A stretch of 64,000 nt of DNA from Prostheceraeus crozeri (GCA_907163375.1 CAJQUW010004732.1:1-64000), one strand, 5' to 3'. Counted from the first letter of the stretch, positions 9,605 through 24,300 are shown. Notes: generated by a model not told the origin, from the sequence alone. Program-made: numbers and translations.

Positions 9605-12600
9605 GTAATTCGGCAAGCCGTTAATCCTATTCATGATGATGCGCCTGAATCTAGATCACTATATTTCCTTAGTTCACTAGGAATGGTAGGGAAATTCAGT
9701 AAAAACTCAAAGCAGTGTCTGGTCTATGCGCTCTGAGAACACTGAATTTCTAAGTGAATACACAGTAATTATCTGCATTAACTACAACATTAAATTGAGT
9801 CTGCTACCTTTAATGTTTCTAGAGTCCGCTATACCTAGTAAATATGTTTGCCTCGCTCAGGAAATTTCTGAAAAATTGCTTATTGATTGACAAAGATCAC
9901 CGGCCAATATCGTAAATTGATGAATTACACAGCGACCTAGAAATTATGCTTTTGATGAAATTTGACACTGTGGGGTTCTTAAGCATGATACATAATGAGG
10001 AGCCGAATATTTCCACGTAAAATTCGATCATCTCACGGGGGTGACAACAAATTTTGAGCAACGCAATTGCAAATCATCTCTGAATTGATTGATTTGAAAG
10101 CAACTGATACCAAAAGAGTTTCAATTTCTGGACCGCCAGTCAAAATAGATGTGCATGGACCTATTGGTTTCATTCTGGACCAAATTGTTTTGAGTTTGTA
10201 AGTTGAAAAATAACTTGTGACCCAGCGATCACTCTATTGAAGCAGCAGCTTACAACCTTACTCAGTAGCATAAAATGTAGGAGTGAAAAGCAAACAAAAT
10301 TCAACTGCTTAAAATTTGATAAGTTGCTACATTACAAAAACGGTTGACAAGGCATGAATTTCAAATGGACAAATATACCATATTTTAGATATCACTGACA
10401 ACATTTATTAATCATCAATTTACAAATGTCCATATTTGGCTATATAAGAAATTACTACGGTAGACATGACAATTCCAAAAGCATAGAGAGTTAAGAAAAA
10501 TATCTGAAAACACTTGACTGCAACTTATTGCCTTTCTATGATACAATCTGAGAAATCCTATCAGTCAAACATCTACAAAAAACAAATTACTATGACTTGA
10601 CGACTATCATATGATTGCTATCAAACCAGATAACTATTGATTCATAAGTTCATGAAGTCATTTCACTTAATTAAAACAAATGTTAATCAATGTACAAAAA
10701 TACAAAATACGAGATAAACCACATGACTCTTACATTACCCCCTGATCTCAAGATCAAAACAATTAAAAAATTCAGGGGTAATAATCTTCAAAACGACTGG
10801 GAGGTCTTCGATTTCGCGAAGGATGAGCATGAGAGATTGATGAACTCTGACTGAGTGAACTACTAGAAAAGTCTTGTTGAGAATCACCTGAGTCAATGGG
10901 CTCACAATTCGTAGCAACAGCATCACTCTCTGCTTCATTCGGAAAAACTTCAACTTTCTGGACATCCTGCACCTCCATTCTGGAATCCACATTTTGTACC
11001 TCTCTGGAGACATTGTTCTGTGCCTTGCGAATGTCTGCAACGTACCGAGGAATACCGTCAACTTCAACTGCGAACATTCGTGATCAATCCAGTTTTCCAC
11101 TTCGTTGTGCATCTTCCATCTGCTGGTTTCACAAAAACTAAATCATCAATATGGTAGGAGTTGTTTGGACCGCTACTTCTGTCGGACTTAGTCAAAGGAT
11201 ATCTCCACTCATAAGAATAAATTGACTTGATCGAGAGACACCATTTTCGCCTCGAGGAGCTTGGTTATAATACATCACCATTTCACGAATGCTTTTATTG
11301 GTTCGAGCAGCCATGCGCTTGATCGTGCGGTGATTACGCTCGACAATGCCATTTCCCGATGGTCGATAAGCGCATCGAAAAACCAGCAAGATCTTCCATT
11401 GATCAACAAAAGTTTGGAATTCACTTGACCGAAATGAACTTGCATTGTCTAAAAGAATCTCGGTTGGTGCACCTCTTTCAGAAAAAAATTGATTCAGTTC
11501 TCGCGCTATCGATAAAGTTGATTCTGAGTTAAGGAGTCTCCAAATGGCAAATCTACTCGGACCACAATCCACCAAAGTCAAATAATTGCATCCATTATAA
11601 TGCGTCGTGTCCAGAGCGAGTCTATACCAGTTCTCCACACAATCAAGAGTTCCATGAGGCCAACGTTGAGATGCTGGATCTACACTGGAACAAGGAATAC
11701 AGTCATTGATTACGTTCTGCACAACTGATTTGCTAATCTCCTGACCTGGGTAGCGCTTCTTCAAAAAATAAACTGTCTTTTCTAAGCCGAAATGGTGCTC
11801 ATTGTGAGCAAGTTCAATTTCTGCTACTGAAATCTCTGAGGCTTGATCTTGTTTCACGGAAGTACAACACAATTGGCTTTGTTTCTGTAGCCACTTACGG
11901 GGAACTCTCGTGAGAATGTCGGATTTATTATCTTTAGAAGGAACCCATTGAATTTTCACGTCCAAATTATATTCTGTCTCAATGTCTTTTATCAGAGAGA
12001 AGCGTCTATGCACAAGAGCTTCACCAAGACCTTTCGTTTTTACTCTCTTGTCTCCAGTTAAAACTGAAGAAACCCATTGGTTTACCATAAATGAGTCAGT
12101 AATAATCAGAATGTTTTTTAAATTCCACTTCAGAGGTAAATTCAGTCCTTTGATCACAGCCTCCAGCTCACTCAAATTTATATGTCCAACATCAGCAGGC
12201 TTACGCAACCAACAAGCATCCTCGACAATTTCATTCTCAATCTCAATCGCAACTCCCACAGCCAAGGTACTTGCATCACACCAAACTTTCCCACACTCTG
12301 TCTGCGGAACATGCCAAACACCTCTGACTGGATCTTCAACTCTTAGACGCTCCTTTAGATCATTGAGAATCTCTAAAGTACGACCAGACAACTTTTCATC
12401 CCAATGACACTCAGAACTTATTCTCTTAAGGTAAGAGCACATTGGCCGCAGCCAACCACAAACAGGATAATGTCCGGTTAACTTCCCACAGAATGCAAAC
12501 AACTCTCGTCTAGTTTCGACATTTCCTACTGAAATTTCGTTGTCCCTACCCCAACTTGATCCTTTCTCTGAGCTACTCACTCTCAATCCTAACACCCGTG

Positions 12601-15600
12601 CTCCACTAAGCCTCTCCGGGGGCTTAGCTTCCAAACCATACTCAGCCAGTACTTTCAAAACTCCTTCGTTGGAGACAAAATTATTGTCAACTACAATATC
12701 ATCAATATATGAGTCAGTATGTTTAGCAACGATGGCGTCGGAAGCCAGAACAAATTGCAGAATTTTTGTCATTATTCTAGGCGCAGCGCTTAATCCGAAT
12801 CCCAGCCTTGTTAAACAGTAGGTTTTTCCTATATATCTTACCACTTGGTAACGCCACAAATTTTCGCTAATATGGATTTGTAAATAGGCTTTTTTCAAAT
12901 CGATCATGCTAAGGTTTTCTCCTAGCCTACGCCAATTTCTAAGTTTCTCATGACAAATTGAGCTCTCTGCGGTGTGGCTGGAAATATAGTCATTCAGCTC
13001 ACGGAAATCCATAACTGGCCTAATTTTTTCTTTGTTTTCTTGAATAACGGCCATTCAAGGTATAATGCCTTCATGCTCCCCACTATATTCTTTGAGCCAA
13101 CCCTTACCTATCCAAGTCTGAACTTCATCATGAAAGCCTGTTCTGGCTCTTTCAGGAATGTTATACTGACTTTTTCTATTCGATAATTTTGGATCATCTA
13201 CGAACTTCCAACTCACAGTCCATTTACCGTCATCAAAAATGGCGGTGAAATCTTTATCGTGGATTTCCACACTTTGTGCGGGCCGAGAAGTCAGAATCTG
13301 CACAAGCTAGATTTTGTGTAGTTCTATCAAAATGGCTATTTGTATTGGGTTCGACACAGGCTGCGGCTAGATCTACGTTTTGAGTAATTCTATCAAAATG
13401 GCTACTTGTAATGGGTTCAAATACATGAAAGCGAATCATGTCTTTATACACAGCGACTCCCCCAAGTAGGTGAACACAGTCCTTACCCAAAAGAAAATCA
13501 AATCCAGGAATAATTTTGGTTACCAAACACTGTAAATGAACATTCTCATTGTTTATTGTAACATCAATTTCTGAAGTTCCGTGACATACTGTAATAAAGC
13601 CATTCATGTTCTGAACAGTATGAGGCTTATTAAACAATTGAGTTTTGCTAACTAATTTTGATGAAATTATTGATTTCGAGCACCCTGTGTCGATCATAGC
13701 TTTTATCGACAAATTGTTAAATTCTACATACAACGAAGGTACTTTAGCGCTATCAGACTTAAGGAAACCACTGGCGCAAATTTCAGCGGCTTCCTCTACA
13801 CGTTTTTTTGTTCAGGTGTGGACTTGTTCTCAACGGCATTTTTTGGGCAGTTAGCAATTATGTGATTTACTTCACCACATCGGAAATAACGTCGCTCTTT
13901 CAATGACGGACAGCGATTCCTTGCATGACCCTCTTTCCCACATTGGTAACAAATCAAACTTTTGCTCTTTTGTGAAACATTGTTTTTGGCTTGACTTACG
14001 AAACATATCTCTCGACTGGAATTTGATTTCATCAGACCTCTGGTTCGTTGCACTATCATGTCTAGGCTCATTTCTGTTAGAGAACATGCAGCTCTTAACT
14101 GTGTTTTCACGTTATCAGGTAGTCCAAAAACAAAAGCAGTTTTCAATAACTCATCAGACGAAAATTCATCAATCAAATAGATCATTCGTTTGATGTCCGC
14201 TAAATATACATCTACAGACTCATTCAATCTCAACTTTCTAAACATTAGAGACTCATATACGGTAAACTTATCGCTACTAAAAATATTGATCAGTGCAGAT
14301 TTTACCTCTTTGTAGTTCTTTCTTATGTCCTCACTCAAACCAATGTAGACCGAGAAGGCTCCTCCAGTTAAGAACAAATCTCCAACTCCTGAATACTTCT
14401 CGACAATATCGGAAAATTTTATAGACATACTTGATCTTGTGCCGTGATAGCTTGTAAGTTGAAAAAAAACTTGTGACCCAACGATGACTCTATTGAAGCA
14501 GCAGCTTACAACCTTACTCAGTAGCATAAAATGTAGGAGTGAAAAGCAAACAAAATTCAACTGCTTAAAATTTGATAAGTTGCTACATTACAAAAACGGT
14601 TGACAAGGCATGAATTTCAAATGGACAAATATACCATATTTTAGATATCACTGACAACATTTATTAATCATCAATTTACAAATGTCCATATTTGGCTATA
14701 TAAGAAATTACTACGGTAGACATGACAATTCCAAAAGCATAGAGAGTTAAGAAAAATATCTGAAAACACTTGACTGCAACTTATTGCCTTTCTATGATAC
14801 AATCTGAGAAATCCTATCAGTCAAACATCTACAAAAAACAAATTACTATGACTTGACGACTATCATATGATTGCTATCAAACCAGATAACTATTGATTCA
14901 TAAGTTCATGAAGTCATTTCACTTAATTAAAACAAATGTTAATCAATGTACAAAAATACAAAATACGAGATAGACCACATGACTCTTACAGAGTTTAGGG
15001 ACTTGGGTTAGATTTTCAGTGTGGGCGAGGAGCGGTGAACTTATAAAAAGTGTAGGCTTAGGTGTCGATGTTTGATGGCATGTCCTGCCTCTCCCCACCC
15101 CTCTTGAAAAATGCTCAAGAAAAAATATTTTTGGCCATCCTAGAATTTTATTCAATTTCTTACATATGAGCTGCTATCCATAGACCTTTACCTGATCTAA
15201 GTTAGGGGAGAATTGTCTGTAAACATTCTTCGAGAGCTAAGTGTCGAACCGAGTAATTATATGAGTGGGCGAAGTTGTCTGTCATACCCTTCCCAAACTT
15301 TGATGGCTTGACGATGATGGCAGAGCTTCTTACAAATGAAAAACATGCCCTACTCACAAACAACTCACATAATTACTTAAAAGTAGAAAAATTACAAGCG
15401 ATTGATTTCAAAAGTTGCATCTGTATTAGCACAAATTGCTTGCCAGGAGTCACCACTATCAAACATATGCTACGGCATTTTTTTAAAATAACCTGTGTGT
15501 CCGAAGACACCCTGGAATGGGGTGACTTTGGACACTGTAAAGTAGAACAGATTCTTATGAAAATATCGACATGAAACACTTCTCTTTTTCTGTATACTAC

Positions 15601-18261
15601 AAAGGTGAGTTTGGAATGTTCAGTCACACATAGCATCATGCTTTCTTTTGATCTCGACGTGTTCGATGTTGTCATTGAAAAAATAGACAGCATTACTGAG
15701 CGAATTTCAATAACTTAGTTCGAAGACTTTTAGCAATTTCAAGAGCTGAATTGTCACAGCCGTGTAGCCTATTGGTGTAAATGTAAGCCTTAAGGATTAT
15801 CTTATGTGCATCTAGCCCGACTCATATTTGGCTCCAAGGGAATGTTGACTTTAATGAACCTTCCATAAGTAAAATATAAAGTATGTTTATTTAACACTTT
15901 CACAGAGAAGTATTGAGAACAGCTGACAGTGATCACATTACTTTCTTAGCATGAGTAGATTAGCTTCGCTTATCTTTTTCAGTTCGATATCATTAAATTC
16001 CGCATAAATGTAGGGTTTGATGATGAGTGTGGCAAAAAATAATAAACATGCATTGTCCAAAAAGTAACAATGAAGGAGATTGCTAAGGTAAATTCACGCA
16101 TTGATTCAAAGCTCTACGTCGATGTAAATGGATGCAAAATTTGCATGCTATGTGTTGTTCTTATGGCTCTCCCATTTATCACCAAGTTAACGGAAGGCAC
16201 ACTTTGTCAAGTGGCATTGTCTGGATAGGGAAGGACTCACAGCATAATCGTTCATCAATGTTCCGTTCAATGAACTCATGGGCATGTATTTTAGTTTTGA
16301 TATTTGCTCTTCACTCAGTCATGTGCCCATTTTATGCAGTATAAGAAAATATATTTCTTGACTACTCGAGCAAAGGCGACTACGTCCTTGCTTAAGTAGT
16401 TACGCAATGCGCGCAAGAACAATTAAATTATACATAGGCTGTACAAATGGTTTATGAAGCCCTAGAGCAATGCAAGTTCCAATAGCAAAAGATGTACGCG
16501 AAATGTATGCCTATTTTTGATTAGGACTACTCGAAATTATTGGAAATGTCACTCGTAATGCTTGCGATTGCAAATGCCAGTTGATTATACAATAACGTGC
16601 ATCCGTGTAGAAAAAGGATGAAATCCAAAACTGCACTCAGGGGAGATAAGTTGGTATATCATGTGTATTTTCACTTGCTCAGTTGTTTCGTGCGACCACT
16701 GATGTGAAAGAACATAATTCAAGATACTTTCTGTACTAAATGGATTGAAAGAAACGGAGTGGTTATTCCGGCGCAAAATGACGTGCGAATAACCAATTAC
16801 CGATAGTGATGTTATTTGCACGCACCGCTCCGTCGGAATAACGATTATATTGCCAAACGGTTATTCACACGCATCGGAGAGTGGGAATAACCAGACCACT
16901 GAGTTGTGGTTATACTAAACGCATATTCGTGTGAACAATTACTGTATCGCTAATCCGCTATTCACGCGTCTTACTGCATGTGAATAACGATTTCTTCAAC
17001 TTCACGTAATTGACGTGCTGGAAGCTTATCAAAAATTTGTATGATGTAAATGCTCAGATACTTATACAAGTCACTCAAAATATGCTAGGTGAATCAAAAA
17101 GTTCAGCTTTGATGCGAGCTTGGTGAATAGGTAATCTAGGAAACACTAAGATGATGAATAATTAATCACTGTTGTCATTTAATCTATTTATTCATATTTC
17201 AGAGGAGAAATGAAAAGTATTGTACTCAAATCTCCTAGTGCCACCTTCAACTTGACATCACTTATTCGTTCCTTCAATGACGCCATTGATATATTGAAAA
17301 TAAAATACAGCAAAATTAGTAGCACAAATGTACTATGATCATCTGTCAGAATTTGTCTGATGTTAATGAAACACGCATGTTTACCCATCACCAACGGTCG
17401 AGCAAGGTAGGAGGAGGAATAATTTCATAGAGTTCTATCCTTCCTTCGCTTTCAGCACGAAGTAAAGATATGGCCCATTATGATTTTGTCATTTTAAGTT
17501 AATTTTAGAGTTCTTCATAGTTTTATGTGCAAAGTTATTATGAGAATTTCTCAACAAACAAGTGGTTTAGTAACAAATATGTTTTTTGAGGATTATATGC
17601 GTATTGAAGGTGTGAAGAGTGTGCACGTGTCGGTCTTCAAATTAACGCTAGAAAGACCAAGGTCCTACACCTTGGTTTCAACAACACTCGTATGTAAGGA
17701 CTTTAAGTACCTCGGCAGCCGCATATGTCACCGGACTCCACCTTTTACGAGAGAAAATGCTTGGCCTGGCGAGCATCTCACCTTTTGAAGAAGATTTTCA
17801 ACTCCACTGCCCGAGACCGTCTGAAAGTGCGAATATTTCAATCAATCGTAGAACCCATACTCCTCTACGGTTTAGAAGCAGTTCCAGCTACCGACACAAG
17901 AAGGCAGGTCATGGATGCTGCTCATAGGTCTCTCCTCCGCAACGCTCTGGGCATACACTACCCGCAGAAAATCTCGAATAAAGTGCTATTGGCGCGAACT
18001 GGTGTTGCCCCTCTGAGTGTCACCTTGCGGCAACGTCGTAAACGTCTGATTGGCCACTGCCTGCGAAGCTTCGGCAGAGGTAATAAAATTCCGCTTTCCT
18101 TGGTCCTTGTGAATCAACCCTTGGAGCATTTTCGAAGAGGACAAGGCCGGACTCAGACCTTAATTGACTGCTTCAAGTCAGACCTACAGGCTCTCAATCT
18201 GCTGTTTGTTGTCCTTCTGTAACTTTCCGTCAGCGCGTGCGTGCAAGGTTGCAACCTTTCG

Positions 18262-18305
<44 letters not shown>

Positions 18306-21300
18306 TATTGAAATTTATAAAGATATAAATGGCAACCACTCAGCAGAGATCGGCCTAACGAAGAGTTTGTTTAGCTCATCCTGTAAGCCTGCATGCGAGC
18401 TGAGTTATGATTTGTGCTTCGGATTTGAGTATGGGATTTTTGTATCCATGATTACATATTCATTGACTAGAGTGGCATCAAAACTGAACTTTTTGATTCA
18501 CTTAGTATATTTTGAGCGACCTGTATAAGCATCTGAGGATCTATATCACATAAATTTTAGATAAAATTTCTGCGCATCAATAGCGTGAAGCCAAAGAAAT
18601 CGTCATTCGCACGCAATAGTGCGTGCGAATAGCGTATTAGCAACAAAATAATTGTTCACGCTAATATTTGTGTTTAAACTACCTCACTATTTAGTACTTG
18701 CATCTATTCGTACCAATTTTTGCGTTGGAATAACCGCGCCTTGGTGGCCCGGTTATTACCACTCACCGATGCGTTCGAATAACTGTTTGGCTATCGGTAA
18801 TTGGTTATTCGCATGTAATTAATTGTCCAGCTGAGGGCAGGTTATTCCTGCGCAAAGTGGGTACAGCCTTATTAGGAGCAAGCATATGTTATTAAGATAC
18901 AAAAATTCTTTGGAATTTATAACAACAATTATATTCTTGATCGGTTATTTATACGTATTTTGATAGGCTACCTTCTCAAATTATGCTAAGACGAAAATAA
19001 AATCCATACTTTAGAGCTATATATTTCAATGAATATAATTATGAAAGCACGAAAAATAGTACTTTTATGAAACATTGCAACAAAAATAATATGCTCCCTG
19101 TGTATACACTGTACTCGGAATCACATTCGGCGGTACACCGCTCTTCCATGTGGCCGAGTTCCATTTATCCCACTCTCATTCTTTCGTGCTGAGTGCTAAG
19201 TATTAATGCAGAATGTATCTTTTTTGAGTCTGAATCTTGACCCGACCTACAGTATATTTGAACCCAGATTTTCTAAGCGAACACTCAACCACAAGCCCAG
19301 TGCGCCGTTATCTTACTATTACACATTATTTACATTTTCGAGAAGAAGCAATGTTGTACGCTTTTGAAGCAGACAAATTCTTCCTTTTCGAAGACGCAGT
19401 GTTGACTTCTACTTGACAGCCCTTAATCGTTTGTTCAATTACGTCATCAAGATATAGACCCATGAAATGGTGACAGTTATAAAATTAATGACACAAATTT
19501 TCTAAGATTAAAATCTATGTGTAATCCTCAAAATTATCAAGAATTTGTGACAGCATTAATTCTACACATAGAACTACGTCAAACTTCATTATTACTCAGA
19601 ATGACACCGGCGATAAGTGTAGAGGGAGACTGGGGCACTTTGATGTATGGAGCACATTCGTTCATAGCAGTTCACGAGGAAATGCTTGATTAAAATAATT
19701 TCTCAGGCAGATAAGTTGATGTTTAAGTTCACATTCTATCGTGCCTGTTAAATCTGCAGATAATCTGCAATGCACAATGTTGGGTTAAAAAAATTTTATG
19801 CTCCTGGTACATTGCTCAGGTCTTTCTCCGAAATTTAAGCGCTATGAAATAATTCCGATGTGCGAGAATGATTCAATGTTGCCCCATAGAACAATTGCCC
19901 CTGTATCAAAATAAATTTTGATTTTAGTTCCAAAAGACGACCCGGGCACATTCGCTCACACATCGGTGGCGGCACATTCGTGCAGAACCTCTTTTTATGT
20001 TCCTTGTAGGCTATGCAGATTTGTAAATTATTATTTAGACTTGAATTACAATCTTTTCTCACAGTGAGTCTTTCCATATTTGTTAATGCTTTTCAGAGTA
20101 CTTTCAATGCCTGACGAGCGAACGGGGTCATTACTACTGATAAATGTCCCAAGAGGACATTTGTTGTAATTGCTTATTGTTAACTGCCAACTGAGTTTTC
20201 ATATATTCTCATAATTTTTTTTCGAAGTTTTGGTGAAATTATGCTGTCTACCTGAGGCCACACTGGAAATATGGGACATGCCGTAGCGGGTATAGAACAA
20301 CAGAAAAAACGATTTGAGAGATACCTCGCTTGCCCAATACTGTCAAGTACACTGATTCATCCTTTATATTGACTTGATATGTCGCATATTCGCAGAGTTT
20401 CGATAAAATTCGCGGACAGCGAAAATGTATGAAGCCTTTGTGTCATTAATCCTCAATATCATTTCAAACATTCGTTGAAAATAGAAAACCGAAATTGAGA
20501 GCACATTTCCCGTTAGGAAATGCTGAGGCTTGAGATGCATTAGTTGTGCTCGCTCATCAGTTCATGAACGGCAAAATCTTCGTTAAGTTCTGTTCAGCAA
20601 GTTACTAGACAAACCCGTCAACTCAATTCATTCATACATCAGTGGAAGTCGCGAAACGGAGGTTTGCTCACTCACTCAAAAGTTCGAATACACTGGTTAG
20701 AAGTTAGCACTCACGTAAATTTTCAAGACGAAGGATATTCCGATTTTGCAGAAACTGAGGGATTGGAGGACAGCGTCTGAAATCTGAAGCTGTCAAGTTG
20801 CGGAAAGTAAAAAGTAGGCAATTCATCAGTAAGATTTCAAGATCGAAGAATTACCAATGATGAAAGACAATACTAAATTAGGCCTAATTTAAATAATTTG
20901 ATGTTTTCTTCTTTATTCATCTCCTACAGAACTATGCAGAGAACCTAATGGATGGAACTCATTAAATTTTGCCTCAACGCTGGATCTATCTGCGGACAAG
21001 ATCAATGACACAGTGGAAAGAATCGATGCCAGAATCACATCATTGAAAGAATTCAGAGAAAATTTTGAGTCAAAATATAAACCCGTTGTTTTAATTCATG
21101 ATCAAGATGGATGGCAAGCTGATAAAAAGTGGACAATCAAAGTAAGCAGGAAATTTGACAATACATTTTCGGTACAGTAGTTCTGTTCGTTCATCAGTTC
21201 ATGCAAGACAAAATAATATGCTATCAGTTTGTAATATTGGCTTTTTTATTTGAACTTTATAGGAAATATGCTGATGTGCTTAATACGTAGTTCAACTTTT

Positions 21301-24300
21301 TGTATACATATGGGATTGGCTCACTAAACTTTCCTTTGCAATTTTTCGTTGTCATGACGCTTGGAAACGAGCATTTGTCATTTCATTCCTGAATTTGCTT
21401 ATTTCATGCAAGCGTTCTTATTAAGGAATTATTTCCGCAAGTGTGCACACTGGTTTTCGAATCATACATTGATTTACGAAGGCTAAGGCTCCTATGCATC
21501 CGGAAGATTTGGTCATGGCAACGGGCAGGGTAATGCGTGCTTCTATGCTCGTAGGTCATATTTCTTCAGACATGTTGATTTTTTTGGATCATGCAGAGAT
21601 TGAAAAAGGTCGTCGGACCGGACCCGACTGTATTTCAGACTTCCTTTTCAATCTTATGTAAGTATTTGTAATTTTATTTATTGTGTTAAAGCAAGGGGCG
21701 TGCTATGGGTTTGCAATCGTTCTCTCTTACAAGCTGCTGCCCATTAACCAGTATCTATAGCTTATAAAATATAAAGGCTTGCATAAAATTGACATATAGA
21801 CCTACTAGACAAATCAATTAATTAATTGTGTTGATTCAATGTTATTCATGATCCTCAAAATTCGATGTATGGTGCTCACAATTCTTCTCTTTCCAACGAA
21901 ATAGTCACATGTTATCAATGTGCACTAATGAAATGCACAGTTGAAATGCCTTGTCCGCGCGTAGGCTGCGCTACTGTCTTTTTTTGAGCCGAGATTCATT
22001 GATGCTCCTATTGTGTACATCTCATGTAATACCATGTCATCACACACACCTACACACACACTTGTCAGCCTTACACTTTGACTATGCGAAATGGAGCGAA
22101 CTGCAGGATTCTGTGGACTCACAAGTTTCGCTGGGGAAATATCACTAACCATTCCTGTATGGCGAGTGATGTGTGGAAGTCTTAAATTCATTTTTGATTA
22201 TGTTTACATTTCTTAGAGGGAGAAGCAGTCCGAAATTATGGAAATAAGGAAATATTTGTGACTTTTAAAATACGTGCTTGTAAAGTTGACATTTTCTAAT
22301 TTAGACATTGCGCACACATTCCCTCGCGTGCTCTCTGGGCGTCATGCTGAAATTATCAGAACGAAATTTTGTTATTAATAAAGAATTTTGTGAAATGCGG
22401 TCATTTTCTCATTGTGATGACTGCCTGATGTCTTGTCTTCACACAGAAAGTGCAGAAGGCGGTGCTGAACTAAGAGACATTTCCTGTAAGTGTTGAAACT
22501 TATAGTGGAGCAGCTTACGTCGAATTTTCAGATGAATCGTGCAAATTATGATACAAGCATGAAACTTCGCATGGGTGTTCTCAACACATATCTAAGCAAT
22601 TCCACCCGATGAGCCACTTAAAATTCGACCTTATTTCAAAATGGCGGCCATTTTTCAAAATTGCCCTAGCAACGACCCCTAGGAGCCTGGTAACAGCATT
22701 ATAGTGGTCATTTTCAGGCATTTTAAGAAATGTTAAGTGGCACAAATATATAGCATTAGTATTTGAATAACATTTGAGTAAGTTTCTGACCTAGCAACGG
22801 TTGCTAAGGACGCTAAAAAACAATAAAAGTGTGAATTTCTCTGATTTTCCTTAGCAACGGCCCACTTATCGTTAATTGATATGGATGAAATTTGATATAT
22901 AGTGTAATCAACTATATTAAAGCATAAAAATGTTGTAATGATTAAGTATCACTTACGTACTGGTTGCTAGGGTCCTGATAAATGCATAGCAACAACCATT
23001 TGCAGGTAATTTCAACATTGTTTTCAGCATTTTCTCTAACAACGACCAATCTATAAATTTTACAAGCCTTGTTTTGAGACGTATTTGGATTTCGGCCATC
23101 CGATATGGCCATTGGTCAGTAAAACAGATTTCAGCCTAGCAACGGTTGCTAGGGCCACAATATGCTAGTAAATGAATTATTTTCCGCATGTTGATATAAT
23201 TATCAAATTATGAGTTTGAACCCATTAGGGAACATGTATCGAAAAGATGACATTTGTTACGATTAAATCCTAAAAGATCATATTGAAAACTTCATGCATT
23301 GAGAAAAAGTTTGTATTAATCACAAATTTCAATCACAATATCGAATATTTACAATATCGAAGATTTTTTGCACAGTATTGAAGTATAGAAAAATATCTTC
23401 AATCACAGTATCGAATTAAAACAAAAGTCTTTGTGAATATCAATCACGGTATCGTAGACTTATTGTAAAACAAATTGTTTTTGTAAATGTCAATCACAGT
23501 ATCGTAGAATTTCACAGATCGAATAATTTGTGTAAAACAAATGATTTTGTACATATCAATCACAGTATCGAAGTAAAATATATGTCAAACTCGGTATCTA
23601 AAAATTACTGTAAACAAATCGTTTCTGTAAATGTCAATCACAGTATCGAAGAATTACTGTAAAACAAAGGGATTTTGTGCATATCAATAACAGTATCGAA
23701 GTAAAACAAAGTCTTTTCAAATGTCAATCACGGAATCGAAAAATTACTGTAAACAAATCGTTTCTGTAAATATGAATCACAGTATCGAAGTGGCTGGGGA
23801 ACCGTGCGTTTTTCACCTCCATATTCAGGGTTTGGATGTTGAAACGCTGATATGCTTGTACCATGGAATGATGTTCGCGCTGTGGTGGGTGTAGGATTGT
23901 GGTCGATGTTGTCCACTGTCATAGTTGTGAACAACGTCTTTCTCAAGACTGGTGGACACACAACCCCATCTTCCACATACTGAGAGACAACAGCTTCACC
24001 TAACTCGGCAGAGATTTCAAGAATTCTGTCATATGAGATGCTCAACCCATGCTCATACAGCATGTCAATCAGTTGTCGCTTCCTGGTTTTAGAAAACACT
24101 GTCATGCCCATGTACACAGCAAAAGGAGTCTCGCGGTCTTTTATATGTCTGTGAACTGGTGAGTTCTTCGAGAAACAGTTAAACTGCAGAAGTTGTGATA
24201 AAGCAAGATCTGACTTTGATGCTCCTTGCTCAAGTTGAGATTTAATATCTGCACCATGTTCTACCATGCATACGAATTGCAGGAGAGATGAAGGCACGGC

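Larger units (their letters stand above)
10197..14990 (-). mobile_element. Ty3/Gypsy-type LTR retrotransposon, structurally complete ends, antisense to JMJD6
   Basis: Two 538-bp direct LTRs (10197-10734 and 14453-14990) begin TGTAAG and end CTTACA. The insertion is flanked by a perfect 5-bp target duplication GAGTT (10192-10196 and 14991-14995). The LTRs differ at about four positions, under one percent, so the insertion is young. Read on the minus strand the order is LTR, gag with zinc knuckle, aspartic protease, reverse transcriptase, RNase H, integrase, LTR. Protease-RT-RH-IN order is that of the Ty3/Gypsy group; the exact lineage was not assigned. The coding part is broken at about three or four places, so it is a young but defective copy. 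Confidence 0.93.
16760..18860. mobile_element. Fold-back element with about 340-bp inverted arms
   Basis: The arms at 16779-17116 and 18473-18816 are reverse complements with moderate divergence. Shared stretches include GCGAATAACCAATTACCGAT and AAGTGAATCAAAAAGTTCAG-like segments. Each arm holds many short GNGAATAACC or GGTTATTC motifs, so the arms also fold internally. The middle carries no gene of its own, only a later LINE insertion. Divergence between the arms suggests an old insertion. Confidence 0.75.

Noticed and set aside
15520-15545. GGGGTGACTTTGGACACT as a conserved regulatory site
   Set aside because: It recurs because it is part of an interspersed repeat copied at 29865-31290.
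23330-23790. CRISPR-like array
   Set aside because: Unit length and spacers vary, the repeats are degenerate throughout and the genome is animal. It is a satellite inside a transposon.
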